From Legionella sp. (GTDB taxonomy: Bacteria > Pseudomonadota > Gammaproteobacteria > Legionellales > Legionellaceae): 62,944 nt of DNA. Below are positions 9,097 to 17,943 of this stretch, piece after piece; position 1 is the stretch's first letter, and each line of letters opens with the position of its first letter. Location: positions 1-62,944 of the forward strand of contig JAACPN010000006.1 of the NCBI GenBank assembly GCA_009995425.1, in the 5' to 3' direction. The notes beneath the pieces were generated by a model. That model was not told the origin of the DNA, ran no database searches, and saw only the letters and a program-made list of their open reading frames with translations. Made by a program: the position numbers and the translations under genes.

Positions 9097-10914
9097 TTAC
9101 TCAACCGTGACCGATTTTGCCAAGTTTCTTGGTTGATCCACATCCGTGCCTTTGGCAACCGACACATGATATGCCAGCAACTGCAGGGGCACCGTGTAAA
9201 TAATCGGCGCAATCCAGGATCCACAGGTGGGCACTTGAAGCAAGCGCGTACCGTTTGCAGGCCAGGTGCCGGCATCATCCACAAACACCACCAGCTGCCC
9301 ACCACGCGCGCTGACTTCATGCAAATTAGATTTTACTTTTTCTAACAATTGATCGTTGGGTGCGACAGCAACCACCGGCATGTTTTCATCAACCAAGGCA
9401 AGTGGACCATGCTTTAATTCTCCCGCAGGGTAAGCTTCAGCATGAATGTACGAAATTTCTTTGAGCTTTAACGCGCCTTCGAGTGCAATCGGAAAGTGTG
9501 AACCACGTCCTAGAAACAACGCATGAGCCTTGTTCACAAACAACGGGGTTAAGGCTAAAATTTCTGCATCCATCGTCAGCGCACGTTCACAATGCTCCGG
9601 TAACTCACGAAGCTGCTGAAGTGCTTCAGCCGCCCGTATCTCATCACGACACAAAGCCGTTGCCAACATTAAAAACACAGCCAACTGCGTCGTAAACGCC
9701 TTAGTTGACGCCACACCGACTTCTACACCTGCACGGGTTAAACACACAAAATCAGAGGCACGTACAAGCTCGCTTGCGGCTACATTACAAATACCGAACG
9801 TCGCCAAATAATTCATCTTTTTTGCTTTATGCAACGCAGCCAACGTATCGGCCGTCTCGCCAGACTGCGAGACCGTAACAAACAACGTACCTTCTTGAGC
9901 AACCACATCGCGATACCGATATTCGCTCGCTATTTCAACGTAGACAGGCACACACGCTAACGATTCCAGCCAATACTTAGCAACCAGTCCTGCATGATAA
10001 CTCGTGCCACACGCAACAATTTGAATTTGCTTGATCTTATCAAACATCTGCCGTGCATCTTCACCAAAGCTTGCGCGTAGCACTTCAAGACTCGCCACAC
10101 GGCCTTCGAGCGTATCGGCTAAGACTCGCGGCTGCTCAGCAATCTCTTTCATCATAAAGTGCCGATATTTGCCTTTACTGACCACCGCGGCATCCTCTAA
10201 TAAAGGCTGAGTTGCTCGTTCAACGTGTTGATGATCCGCGTCAAAAATCTCCGCTTTGGATGCGGTTAAACGTACGCTATCACCGTCTTCAAGATAAATA
10301 ATTTTTTGTGCAAAGGCACGCAACGCTAAAGCATCGGAGGCTATAAATTGCTCATCCACGCCAAGCCCGAGTACCAACGGACTGCCTTGACGCAAGCCCA
10401 CCAGTTCATTTGGATGCGCTTCGTGCAACACCGCTAAAGAAAACGCGCCTTTCATGTGAGCGGCTGTGGCTTGCACTGCGTGTAATAAAGATTGTGTATC
10501 TGCATAATGATGGTGAATTAAATGCGCGATCACCTCCGTATCGGTCTCGGATGTAAACTCATAGCCCTTTTCACGTAAATACGCACGTAACTCATCATGA
10601 TTCTCAATAATACCGTTATGCACCACGGCGACTTCCTCGCGAGAAACATGAGGATGCGCATTCGCCTCACAAGGCTTACCGTGTGTAGCCCAACGCGTAT
10701 GCGCAATGCCGGTATTGCCAGCAATCGGCGTTTTCGTTATGGCATCGGCTAACACCTGAACTTTGCCTTGAATGCGAATACGACTCAAACGCATATCATG
10801 ATCAATCACAGCAAGGCCAGCTGAATCATAACCACGGTATTCTAAGCGCCGTAGACCTTCAAGCAAAATATGGGTTATATCACGTGTTGACGTTGCCCCA
10901 ATGATTCCACACAT
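9097..10914 (-). CDS. glmS: Glutamine-fructose-6-phosphate aminotransferase (isomerising)
   Basis: Makes glucosamine-6-phosphate from fructose-6-phosphate and glutamine, the first step to UDP-GlcNAc for peptidoglycan and LPS. The N-terminal Ntn-hydrolase domain begins MCGIIGA, with the catalytic Cys at position 2, and includes RWATHGKP and HNGIIENHDELR. Two SIS sugar-isomerase domains follow (CGTSYHAGLVAKYW near 300; LGRGSHFPIALEGALKLKE near 470), and the conserved C-terminus ends KSVTVE. The length of 605 aa is normal. smpB lies 24 bases upstream on the same strand. I saw no glmS ribozyme, as expected for a proteobacterium. Confidence 0.97.
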   Translation of the reverse strand: MCGIIGATSTRDITHILLEGLRRLEYRGYDSAGLAVIDHDMRLSRIRIQGKVQVLADAITKTPIAGNTGIAHTRWATHGKPCEANAHPHVSREEVAVVHNGIIENHDELRAYLREKGYEFTSETDTEVIAHLIHHHYADTQSLLHAVQATAAHMKGAFSLAVLHEAHPNELVGLRQGSPLVLGLGVDEQFIASDALALRAFAQKIIYLEDGDSVRLTASKAEIFDADHQHVERATQPLLEDAAVVSKGKYRHFMMKEIAEQPRVLADTLEGRVASLEVLRASFGEDARQMFDKIKQIQIVACGTSYHAGLVAKYWLESLACVPVYVEIASEYRYRDVVAQEGTLFVTVSQSGETADTLAALHKAKKMNYLATFGICNVAASELVRASDFVCLTRAGVEVGVASTKAFTTQLAVFLMLATALCRDEIRAAEALQQLRELPEHCERALTMDAEILALTPLFVNKAHALFLGRGSHFPIALEGALKLKEISYIHAEAYPAGELKHGPLALVDENMPVVAVAPNDQLLEKVKSNLHEVSARGGQLVVFVDDAGTWPANGTRLLQVPTCGSWIAPIIYTVPLQLLAYHVSVAKGTDVDQPRNLAKSVTVE

Positions 10915-10938
10915 CGTTTTTCTCCATAAAATATTAAA

Positions 10939-11406
10939 TTAATGAGATTTCATCAACCGAGCATGCGTTCGCTGCCAATCTCTATTTTTTTCCGTGTCAC
11001 GTTTATCGTGTAATTTTTTACCTTTGGCCAAAGCAATTTTGACTTTGATGATATTTTTTTTCCAATACAACGAAAGAGGCACCACGGTATAACCTTTCCG
11101 CTCAACATGTCCTAAAAGTTTTTTGAGTTCACGTTTGTGCAACAATAATTTTCGCGTACGTGTGATATCGGGCAAGGTATGTTTTGCCGCCGTAGGCAAC
11201 GGTTGAATTTGCATACCGAGCAACCACGCCTCGCCATTTTTTAAAATCACATGCGCGTCCGACACGTTAACTTTACCCATACGTAGGCTTTTGACTTCCC
11301 AGCCCTCGAGTACAAGCCCCGCTTCAAAATCATCTTCAATATAATATTCAAAGCGCGCTCGTCTGTTATCGACAATATTCGTGCTGTTTTTTGAATGATC
11401 GCTCAT
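10939..11406 (-). CDS. smpB: SsrA-binding protein SmpB
   Basis: Binds tmRNA and carries it to stalled ribosomes for trans-translation. The 155-aa sequence has the standard beta-barrel motifs ([33 protein letters not shown]) and the basic C-terminal tail with [17 protein letters not shown] that folds into the decoding site. It is transcribed toward glmS. No tmRNA gene is visible in the window. Confidence 0.96.
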   Translation of the reverse strand: MSDHSKNSTNIVDNRRARFEYYIEDDFEAGLVLEGWEVKSLRMGKVNVSDAHVILKNGEAWLLGMQIQPLPTAAKHTLPDITRTRKLLLHKRELKKLLGHVERKGYTVVPLSLYWKKNIIKVKIALAKGKKLHDKRDTEKNRDWQRTHARLMKSH

Positions 11407-11576
11407 GACGCTTCATCTTACCTCAAAATAATCAAACCATAAAAAATTGTTAGAACAATAGCATGGTTAGAAAACCACCACCAGTATTGCACCAGTATTA
11501 GCTGAATTATACCGCGCTTGACAAGATGATTTATTCACCGCACACTAAATTTTTAAATTTATTATGTGAGAAAGGG

Positions 11577-12500
11577 ATGATGATCACAGCCAAAAATTTT
11601 AAACTCTTAGCCATGTGTAGCCTGGTTAATTTATGCAACCCAGCCTTTGCCGGCAGCATGGGATCTGCAGATGATAAACCCAGCACGGGATTATTTCTCG
11701 GCCTCGGAGGTAGCTATAATTCCGTCAAGCTCGACCAATACTTAAATCCTGTCATTGGCACGGCTAATATTTACGATGATACCGGCGTATTAATTGCTTC
11801 GGGTTCTGCCGACGGTCCCGCGAGCCCGTTCCACAACACGCAAACCACCTTTGCTCCTGAAGCACAGGTAGGTTACTCTCGCTATTTTTCAGGCACTGAT
11901 GACAAGCTCTGGGGTATTAAACTTCAGTACCGATATTTAGGAATCACAGCAACACAACAAAATATCAGCATCCCTCAGCGAGGCAGCTATACAACCACCG
12001 TTGAGGCTCCTGCAAACACAACATTTACCGGACGAGCGACGATTCAATCCGCTCAAGTTCAAATGGAACATGAGCTAGATTTAATACCGTTTATCGGCGC
12101 GGCATTTAGTCATAAAGGCCAAGCTTATTTGGGTATAGGTCCTTCCGTATTTTCAACCAAAACGAGCCTGTATAATGTATCTGGTTTTGCCGATATTAAT
12201 GGTGTACATAGCAGTATCACGCCATCACCCACCAACTTTTTTAGTTCAGCCTGGATCTGGGGTGGTGTGGCTCAGCTCGGCATGACCTACACAATCAAGC
12301 CATCATGGTACGTTGATATTAATTACAGCTACGCTGTCACATCCAAAAAATCCACGTCGCTCTCACAGCCTTTTACGACGCTTTCTATAACGGACACAGG
12401 GACGGTAAACACAACGCTGGGTACATTATTTGGGATTGCTAGGCAACGTGTGACCTCACAAGCTTTAATCGTTTCGATGAATAAAGTATTTGAAGTTTAA
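11577..12500 (+). CDS. Outer-membrane beta-barrel protein with signal peptide
   Basis: A 307-aa protein if started at 11577, where a GAGAAAGG stretch lies just upstream. From there the N-terminus is a clear signal peptide (basic start, hydrophobic stretch, cleavage after NPAFA). The mature part begins GLFLGLGGSYNSVK and has alternating beta segments rich in Gly, Tyr and Thr, like the 8-stranded OmpA/OmpW-sized barrels common in Legionellales. The last residue is Val, not the usual Phe. A more upstream ATG at 11526 would bury the signal peptide. Its stop overlaps that of the converging membrane gene by four bases. Ligand or role unknown. Confidence 0.75.
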   Translation: MMITAKNFKLLAMCSLVNLCNPAFAGSMGSADDKPSTGLFLGLGGSYNSVKLDQYLNPVIGTANIYDDTGVLIASGSADGPASPFHNTQTTFAPEAQVGYSRYFSGTDDKLWGIKLQYRYLGITATQQNISIPQRGSYTTTVEAPANTTFTGRATIQSAQVQMEHELDLIPFIGAAFSHKGQAYLGIGPSVFSTKTSLYNVSGFADINGVHSSITPSPTNFFSSAWIWGGVAQLGMTYTIKPSWYVDINYSYAVTSKKSTSLSQPFTTLSITDTGTVNTTLGTLFGIARQRVTSQALIVSMNKVFEV

Positions 12501-13117
12501 ACTATCTGGCCTGGACGTAACTCATCTTCCAATAATGCTTGGTATTCATTTTTGACGTCCATGGCCAGCGTCATATTTCTTGCATGAGAAATGTCAGTAA
12601 AAAAACGTGACCGCAAGCTGCCAAAGGATTCTGATCGGGATGTGCTTAATTGAAGCGATTGACCTTCGAAATGTTCGATACTAGCAAAGTCACACGTTAA
12701 TGTTGTGGTCAGCATTGTATTATCATTATTTTTAATTTGCGTTAATTGCTCGTCAATTGACTGGCACACTTTGGCGTTATCAAATATCGCCAAAATAAGA
12801 ACACCAACGGCAAATAATGAAGTACATAGCGTGACGGTCAGTTCAACCCATTTTAAAAGCGGCAGTGTGGTTAACCAGAAAGAAACAGGGGCTGTCATCT
12901 GTACAAAAAAAACAAACGTACATGCCATCCATAACATGGCTGCCATTACAATCAAAAGCATACGAAAATAGATCAACTCCTGAACTAATTTTCTAATATC
13001 TGGATTATCATCGATAATCGTTGCGTTTAATCCAAGAATAAATGCAACGATATCTTGCGTAAGATTTTCTGGCAAACTCAAGAATATCGCCCTTAATGTA
13101 TTTCTAACTTCAAGCAA
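12497..13117 (-). CDS. Membrane protein of unknown function, probably 5' truncated
   Basis: The 206-aa frame has two strong hydrophobic segments (near residues 53-75, LLIVMAAMLWMACTFVFFV; and 90-112, TLCTSLFAVGVLILAIF) and a soluble C-terminal half with no recognised domain. The only upstream start is TTG at 13117 with no evident ribosome site. That position is exactly where the truncated IS982 transposase ends, and the two frames overlap by eight bases. The simplest reading is that the IS insertion or a later deletion removed the original 5' end. It may be a broken gene. Confidence 0.5.
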   Translation of the reverse strand: MLEVRNTLRAIFLSLPENLTQDIVAFILGLNATIIDDNPDIRKLVQELIYFRMLLIVMAAMLWMACTFVFFVQMTAPVSFWLTTLPLLKWVELTVTLCTSLFAVGVLILAIFDNAKVCQSIDEQLTQIKNNDNTMLTTTLTCDFASIEHFEGQSLQLSTSRSESFGSLRSRFFTDISHARNMTLAMDVKNEYQALLEDELRPGQIV

Positions 13118-13939
13118 CTGTGTGTGCTAAGGTCTTCCGAGCAATTCTGCTGGTAAAATGCCATAGGTGACGTGCCCTAATTTTTTGAATATGAAAACGC
13201 TCTGTTAATTGCCCAATAACAGTTTCCACAAGCCGCCTCGTAGAAACAAGCCACTTGCTAAAATTTGGGCCACGAGAGTCAGCCATATTCGCACGCAGAG
13301 GGGTCTGCAAGTTTACCTCCGTATGTAAGGGGATCTGCTCCTGAAAATCCTCGCCTATCAGGCCTTTATCAGCAATAACCATACCTTCAATATCATCAAG
13401 ATTATCCCAAAGTGATTCGCGTTCATCAATATTTGCCGGCGTGACTGTAATGCCTGTAATAACACCCTGAGAATCAATCAAGAGATTGCCCTTAAAGCCG
13501 TAATATCGCTCTTCTTTTGAGGCGCAGTAGCCGTATGCCGCGTCAGATTGAAATAAGCGAGAAAAGTAAGCACGCTTGAAGTGACACAACGGTAATGGGA
13601 ATCCATCTGCCATATGCAGGGTGTCTTTGAAAGCCCCGAGTTCTGTTGCCAGTGCTTTTTGGATTTGTTGTTTTATCGCCCAAAGATTTGCTGCTTGCCT
13701 AACAAAATTGGTTCGACTCCTAAGACCAGGGAAAAACGATAACCAGTGCCCTTTAAAGTAGCTCCAGATCGCTTTGTCTGTGTCAAAACTAAGAAATTCA
13801 CCTACGATTTCCATTGTGATCACCTCAGGATCTGAGAGCTTTGGTGGAAAACCTCTCTTTCTTAGCCGCTTTGATACGTTTTTTTATACAGCTCATCTAC
13901 TAAACAAAACACGGCAATGATAAACTCTTCAACTGGCAC
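13110..13939 (-). pseudogene. IS982-family transposase, frameshifted and 3' truncated
   Basis: The DDE transposase is recognised from HMADGFPLPLCHFKRA, YGYCASKEERYYGFKG, VTPANIDERESLWD, IADKG, NLQTPLRANM and RRLVETVIGQL. The N-terminus lies in another frame: from a GTG at 13939 (GGGAG eight bases upstream) it reads VPVEEFIIAVFCLVDELYKK, then shifts by one base at an A7 run (T7 at 13879-13885 on the plus strand). The second frame continues RLRKRGFPPKLSDPEVITM into the main part. The C-terminus stops at LAHTVA, about 15 residues shorter than relatives. The frameshift may be an indel or a -1 slippage site, but the short 3' end argues for a dead copy. Terminal repeats were not identified with confidence. 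Confidence 0.8.
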
Positions 13940-13994
13940 GGCTTACTCCCTGTAACTCTAGATCCTCGGAAAATCAAGAAGTTACAGCGTTTGA

Positions 13995-14165
13995 ACGTGC
14001 CTTTCAAGACCCACAAAACCTCATCATAAAAAGTCGCACACGGCGTTATTTTCAGTACACACAACCTACAGTTTTATTGCGCCAATGAACGGTGTGGACA
14101 ATCAGTACAATCCAGGAAGTGCTTTTGATTTTACTGCGTCACTACGATACAATTTGAAGTTTTAG
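13995..14165 (+). pseudogene. 3' remnant of an outer-membrane barrel gene
   Basis: An open frame without a start ends at the TAG at 14163-14165. The last 45 residues read like the end of a porin-like barrel: ALFSVHTTYSFIAPMNG, then DNQYNPGSAFDFTASLRYN and a terminal LKF, with alternating hydrophobic strands and the C-terminal Phe used by the barrel assembly machine. No upstream part of this gene is found, and the decayed IS982 copy lies just before it, so it looks like a gene broken by insertion and deletion. It is not a copy of the end of the intact barrel gene at 11577. Confidence 0.5.
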
Positions 14166-14240
14166 ATAACAAGAAACAACAATATCGTAAAGTTTAATCT
14201 ATAAATGTAAAAAACGCCATTTTAAAACCCATGGATTATT

Positions 14241-16535
14241 ATGAAATTCCTAAGCGAAAACGAAAGAATGCAGCACCCACAGGCCCGTTTAATACCTTTA
14301 AATGTATGGAAAACCTTTTATTCAGATGAGCTTTCAGATTTTCAACTTGCGCTCATGCAAACAGCATCGAGTGATTACAGTAATTATTTAGCTGGCTTAG
14401 ATAACGGAGCCCTCCAAGACCTTACTACCATCAAGAAGATAAGCGCAGATTGGCTTGCGATGGCTTACGGCCATCCAGATGCAAAGGATTATTTATTAAT
14501 GAACTTTGCTCGTCGTTTAAATATACCAACCGAAGAGGTTTTTAAACTTGCGGCCATTATTGGAAAGATGAGTATGATGGAGTTCCTCATGGAGCTTGCG
14601 CCCGATAAGGTGCAAGATATGATTGCGGCAGATCGTTATAGTACTAGTTATGGGGCTTTTCGAGTGGCCGCCATAAACGGTCACACCCCGGTTGTTAATC
14701 GACTGCTTTTGTTTTTCTCTGTATTTGCTTATGCCGAAAGTCATAACCAAGAATATGGGGCGCATTACATTTATCCGCTCGTTCGCGCGAAGCTGAGTAC
14801 GCTTCAGGAAGGGCGTGCGTCTTTAGAGAGGGATAATCCTCAAGCGGTGTTTGATATCAACAATCCAGAAGAAGCAAAGCTTTGTTTTTATAAAAAAGAG
14901 CAAATATATTTTCAAATTCCTAAATATCAAGCCGGGGCTGAACTTTTACTCACGGTTCCTGCTGTGCATGCCTTGGCTCAGCAGAATGACTTTTATCAAC
15001 GGGAAGCGCTGGGAGTTTTGGATTTCACCGCATTAGCCAGGGACCGAGAATCGTCCATGACGGCACTGACCTCAGGTGAACAGAAACGCCTGGAGGCTGC
15101 AATTAAGACCTATAAACCGGTGGTTAATGGACGTGGTATTGATTCGCTTATGACAGAGCTACGAAGCGTGCTCATGGCTCGTTATCAAGCTAATCCAGCT
15201 AAGGTGAACACGGGTGATGGGCGGGTTATTGATTTGCCGGCAAGCTGGGATGAATGGCGTAGGTTACGAGAGCAATTTTCTCCTGATACACAGGAGCTGG
15301 CTTTGAAGGCTTATGCTCAACACAAAGACCACACAGCATGGCGTTATTTAGAAAAACCGAACCTTTGGATGGCGGCGGATGCTCCTTATGTTAATCGTAA
15401 CGATGCCGGAGGATGGTCGACCTTTGAAGATTACCAGCCTCTCATTGCCTTATTCTACCTTGGGGCTTCTGATGGAAACGCAGTGCCCTGTGACGGTCAT
15501 ACCTTCGACACAAGGCTTGAGCATTTCATTGATGAACTAGCGCACATCGGGCGCGCACATAACTGGGATAGAACACGTATTTCTGGGCAAGGTACTGAAG
15601 AGTACGATGATTTAGAAGGCGATAAACCCAGTTGCTACTCCGGCGTTAAACGCCGTTTGTTTCAATCGGTGCTGGGCCACCCCTTATTTAAATTACTCAC
15701 CCTAGATGATGTTAAGCAAGAGCTTCGTGAGTTTGTCCGAGAGCACTTTCAACAATGCATTCAAACGAATCCAGGTGAGGCTATTGAATGGAAAAAAACG
15801 TGGGGTAGGGTCTGTGAGGCTGATGGAGATCCAGAGGTGGATGGTGCTTTATCAGCTCTAAATATTCCTGAGTCAAAGCAAGCCGCATTTATTAAGCGCT
15901 TAGGTGACAAATACCCTGCCCAATTTAATGAAGACCTGAGTTTTAAAACTTACATTCAAGACCGTTTCAAGCTAACGGAGCACATCTCAACCCACGCAGC
16001 AGGATTTGGTGGCGAAGCTGACTTAATGGGATTGCTTGAGACGAATGCGTCTAAAATACAGGAAGAGCCTGATAATGATGAGCCTATGCCACCAGCAGCA
16101 ATACAACCGCCTGACGTAGCAGCGAAGCCCCATATTCAATCATTCCTTGACGATGCCTTCAAAGCTATGGATGCTTTAGAAGAATATTCTGCTGGCGCTT
16201 CTGTTCGTGAGATAATAAACCAACTTCGTGAGAGTATAACTCAAATAAACACCATTTATTCTCGGGAATCCTCATTTACGCCTGAGCAACAAAATCAACT
16301 CAAAGCTCATTTAGCCGCGCTTAAAGAAGGGCTTGGCGCACTCAGACCTAATCATTTCGAAGGAAAACCAAAGAATGATTTTACCTCAATCATTCGCTCT
16401 ATGCTGAATGGCGTTACGCTTCTATTTTCATGGTTAGGAGCACCTAAAGACAGGAATCTTCTAGCTGAAATAACAGGAAGACCTTTCTTTTTTCAAAGGT
16501 CCAGAACACAAGAAGAAACTCAAACAATCACCTAA
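14241..16535 (+). CDS. 764-aa orphan protein with ankyrin-like segment, effector candidate
   Basis: I do not recognise a family for most of this protein. Around residues 95-160 there are helix pairs of ankyrin type (FKLAAIIGKMSMMEFLMEL; FRVAAINGHTPVVNRLLLF). The middle is mostly helical, and residues 608-630 form an acidic, proline-rich linker. A last helical region ends with a hydrophobic segment near 730-748 (IIRSMLNGVTLLFSWLGA). There is no signal peptide. After the stop, the same frame stays open for 28 more codons (see findings). Large orphan proteins with ankyrin units and a C-terminal hydrophobic helix are frequent among secreted effectors of Legionellales; that role is inference. Confidence 0.7.
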   Translation: MKFLSENERMQHPQARLIPLNVWKTFYSDELSDFQLALMQTASSDYSNYLAGLDNGALQDLTTIKKISADWLAMAYGHPDAKDYLLMNFARRLNIPTEEVFKLAAIIGKMSMMEFLMELAPDKVQDMIAADRYSTSYGAFRVAAINGHTPVVNRLLLFFSVFAYAESHNQEYGAHYIYPLVRAKLSTLQEGRASLERDNPQAVFDINNPEEAKLCFYKKEQIYFQIPKYQAGAELLLTVPAVHALAQQNDFYQREALGVLDFTALARDRESSMTALTSGEQKRLEAAIKTYKPVVNGRGIDSLMTELRSVLMARYQANPAKVNTGDGRVIDLPASWDEWRRLREQFSPDTQELALKAYAQHKDHTAWRYLEKPNLWMAADAPYVNRNDAGGWSTFEDYQPLIALFYLGASDGNAVPCDGHTFDTRLEHFIDELAHIGRAHNWDRTRISGQGTEEYDDLEGDKPSCYSGVKRRLFQSVLGHPLFKLLTLDDVKQELREFVREHFQQCIQTNPGEAIEWKKTWGRVCEADGDPEVDGALSALNIPESKQAAFIKRLGDKYPAQFNEDLSFKTYIQDRFKLTEHISTHAAGFGGEADLMGLLETNASKIQEEPDNDEPMPPAAIQPPDVAAKPHIQSFLDDAFKAMDALEEYSAGASVREIINQLRESITQINTIYSRESSFTPEQQNQLKAHLAALKEGLGALRPNHFEGKPKNDFTSIIRSMLNGVTLLFSWLGAPKDRNLLAEITGRPFFFQRSRTQEETQTIT

Positions 16536-16687
16536 GAGCTATCTAGGTTAATCCATGCAAAAGAAAGCCTGGCTTCAGCTGTTGAAAATATATTGGACGA
16601 ACCTAAGAGGCCTGAAGTTTAAAGCGGAGCACTTCGAACTAGTTTCTCCAGATTGGTCTCTAATGGTGATAAGTCTCATTATCACAC

Positions 16688-16990
16688 TTAGCCAAGGACC
16701 CGGAGTCCATGTTGCTCAACAATATTTAAGAGCTTTAAAATTGCTCCATGAGCATGTCGTTTTCCTTGCTCTAAACTACGGACTGTGGCCGGACTAATAT
16801 TCAAATATTTTGCAAATATAGCCTGGCTAATTTTCTGTTTCTTCCTGATGTTTTGTATTTCTTCACCTGTATACTCATGCAATTCAGGAAGATCTTCATC
16901 AGAGAAATTATTTAAAGTTTGTTTGTCTATGATGTTCGCTCTATGCAATCCTTGCGCTATATCATCAATGGTTTCTTGAAGTTTAGTCAT
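16688..16990 (-). CDS. HigA/NadS-like XRE-family antitoxin
   Basis: A 100-aa DNA-binding protein. The helix-turn-helix is in the C-terminal half: IRKKQKISQAIFAKYLNISPATVRSLEQGKR, typical of XRE-family antitoxins paired with RelE-like toxins. The toxin gene lies upstream and overlaps it by eight bases, the toxin-first order of higBA-type modules. It would repress its own operon through the dyads at 17396-17427. The pairing and motifs are clear; the exact family name is less certain. Confidence 0.85.
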   Translation of the reverse strand: MTKLQETIDDIAQGLHRANIIDKQTLNNFSDEDLPELHEYTGEEIQNIRKKQKISQAIFAKYLNISPATVRSLEQGKRHAHGAILKLLNIVEQHGLRVLG

Positions 16991-17372
16991 GTTCTTTCAC
17001 CTCCAAAATTTCACCTAATTTGATTAAGCGATTTAATTCATCATCACTTAACGCCAACAAAATATCAGCTAAAAATTTCAATTTTTTGAGCTCTTTATTT
17101 GATACATTTCCTTTATCATTTTTATCAAACAAGTGGAGCCAAATGATGCGATCACCTGCTTTAAACGCCAGCATACATCGCGAACCCCCACTCTTACCTC
17201 GCCCACTTTTTGAAGCAATCCTTAACTTGTATACCCCTGATCCGAGAGCGTATTTTTGCCTACCTAAGCTATCTAACATCAAGAAATCGGATATTGTTTC
17301 TTGTAATATTTGATCGCTTAATTGCGATTTTTTGGCTTCGCCACTAAATTTTTTTACTTTAAATTGTCGCAA
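16983..17372 (-). CDS. RelE-like toxin (PF06296 type)
   Basis: A 129-aa protein matching the RelE-like toxin family found next to XRE antitoxins. Signature: VYKLRIASKSGRGKSGGSRC near residue 46, followed by an IIWLHLFDKNDKGNVSNKELKKLK segment. Known relatives cleave mRNA at the ribosome. The N-terminus MRQFKVKKFSGEAKKSQLSD is normal for the family. The gene is complete, has a strong promoter directly upstream, and overlaps the antitoxin start by eight bases. Confidence 0.87.
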   Translation of the reverse strand: MRQFKVKKFSGEAKKSQLSDQILQETISDFLMLDSLGRQKYALGSGVYKLRIASKSGRGKSGGSRCMLAFKAGDRIIWLHLFDKNDKGNVSNKELKKLKFLADILLALSDDELNRLIKLGEILEVKEHD

Positions 17373-17395
17373 CTAATATCTCTGCCCAACAGTAA

Positions 17396-17432
17396 TACTA
17401 TGTATTATAATACTATGTGGCATAGTAGTCAA
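17396..17432 (-). promoter_or_regulatory. Promoter and operator of the RelE/HigA-like operon
   Basis: Reading the minus strand, TTGACT (17427-17432) and TATAAT (17404-17409) are separated by exactly 17 bases, a near-perfect sigma70 promoter. The spacer is filled by the palindrome TACTATG-TGG-CATAGTA (17411-17427), and another TACTATG lies at 17396-17402. These dyads overlap the -35 and flank the -10, as expected for an autoregulatory antitoxin site. Confidence 0.7.
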
Positions 17433-17782
17433 TCAAAGCGGTATTCACCTCCGCTCAATCTCTTTTAAACACGATACCCCAGCTTCCCCACACTTTTATC
17501 CCCAGATATTGGGGATAACCCCGAAAACAAGCTCTGAAACACACCATATCTAAGCTGTTAAGTTCCTGTGGTTGTTTGATGAAAGCACATTTCATATGGG
17601 TTTAGCTTGTGAATATTTGTTTTCCACATCTGTTCTTATAAAAGCTGGTTATGCTCGCATCTTGCCTGTCCCAGGATAAGCACACGATGCTTGCATTTAA
17701 GTAACGTATATGATACTATATAAATTATGAAAATAAAAATTCATCAATATATTTCCGAATTAAATATTAATCCATTTGAAAA
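17433..17782. other. Intergenic region with a palindrome and an interrupted small frame
   Basis: No established gene. It holds a 23-bp dyad, TTATCCCC-AGATATT-GGGGATAA (17496-17518), whose arms each differ by one base from a DnaA box, and a TTTTCCACA near 17626. A short frame starts at the ATG at 17727 and runs into the IS terminal repeat, where it stops at 17787-17789. The IS may have cut this small gene, but no clear continuation or target duplication was found on the far side. Confidence 0.4.
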
Positions 17783-17905
17783 ATCCTAAATTCCCCAGCC
17801 TAAAATAGGCACTATTTTTTCAAAGCCAATTAACTATCAAAACTTCATCAATTAACAATATTTTTTATGAAAAAGAGCTTTTATAAAGCTATCTTTTGCG
17901 ATAAC

Positions 17906-17939
17906 ATAGTGCCTATTCAATTCATAAAATAGGCGCTAT
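17906..17939 (+). promoter_or_regulatory. Stem-loop before the IS1634 transposase start
   Basis: ATAGTGCCTATT (17906-17917) and AATAGGCGCTAT (17928-17939) form a 12-bp stem with one mismatch and a 10-base loop, ending four bases before the ATG. The arm is the same motif as the inner part of the terminal repeats. It could block the start on read-through transcripts or be an internal transposase site; both are inference. Confidence 0.55.
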
Positions 17940-17943
17940 ATTT

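Noticed and set aside
9097-11406. A glmS ribozyme or a tmRNA gene near glmS/smpB
   Set aside because: No ribozyme core is seen before glmS, and no alanine-tRNA-like ends are seen in the short spacers.
16555-16797. An 80-codon plus-strand frame after the 764-aa gene
   Set aside because: It overlaps the XRE antitoxin antisense, and its first part is better explained by the in-frame tail after the 764-aa stop; no ribosome site or family.
17433-17782. Possible replication origin because of DnaA-like boxes
   Set aside because: Only three imperfect boxes, no dnaA, dnaN or gidA nearby, and no clear unwinding region placed as expected.
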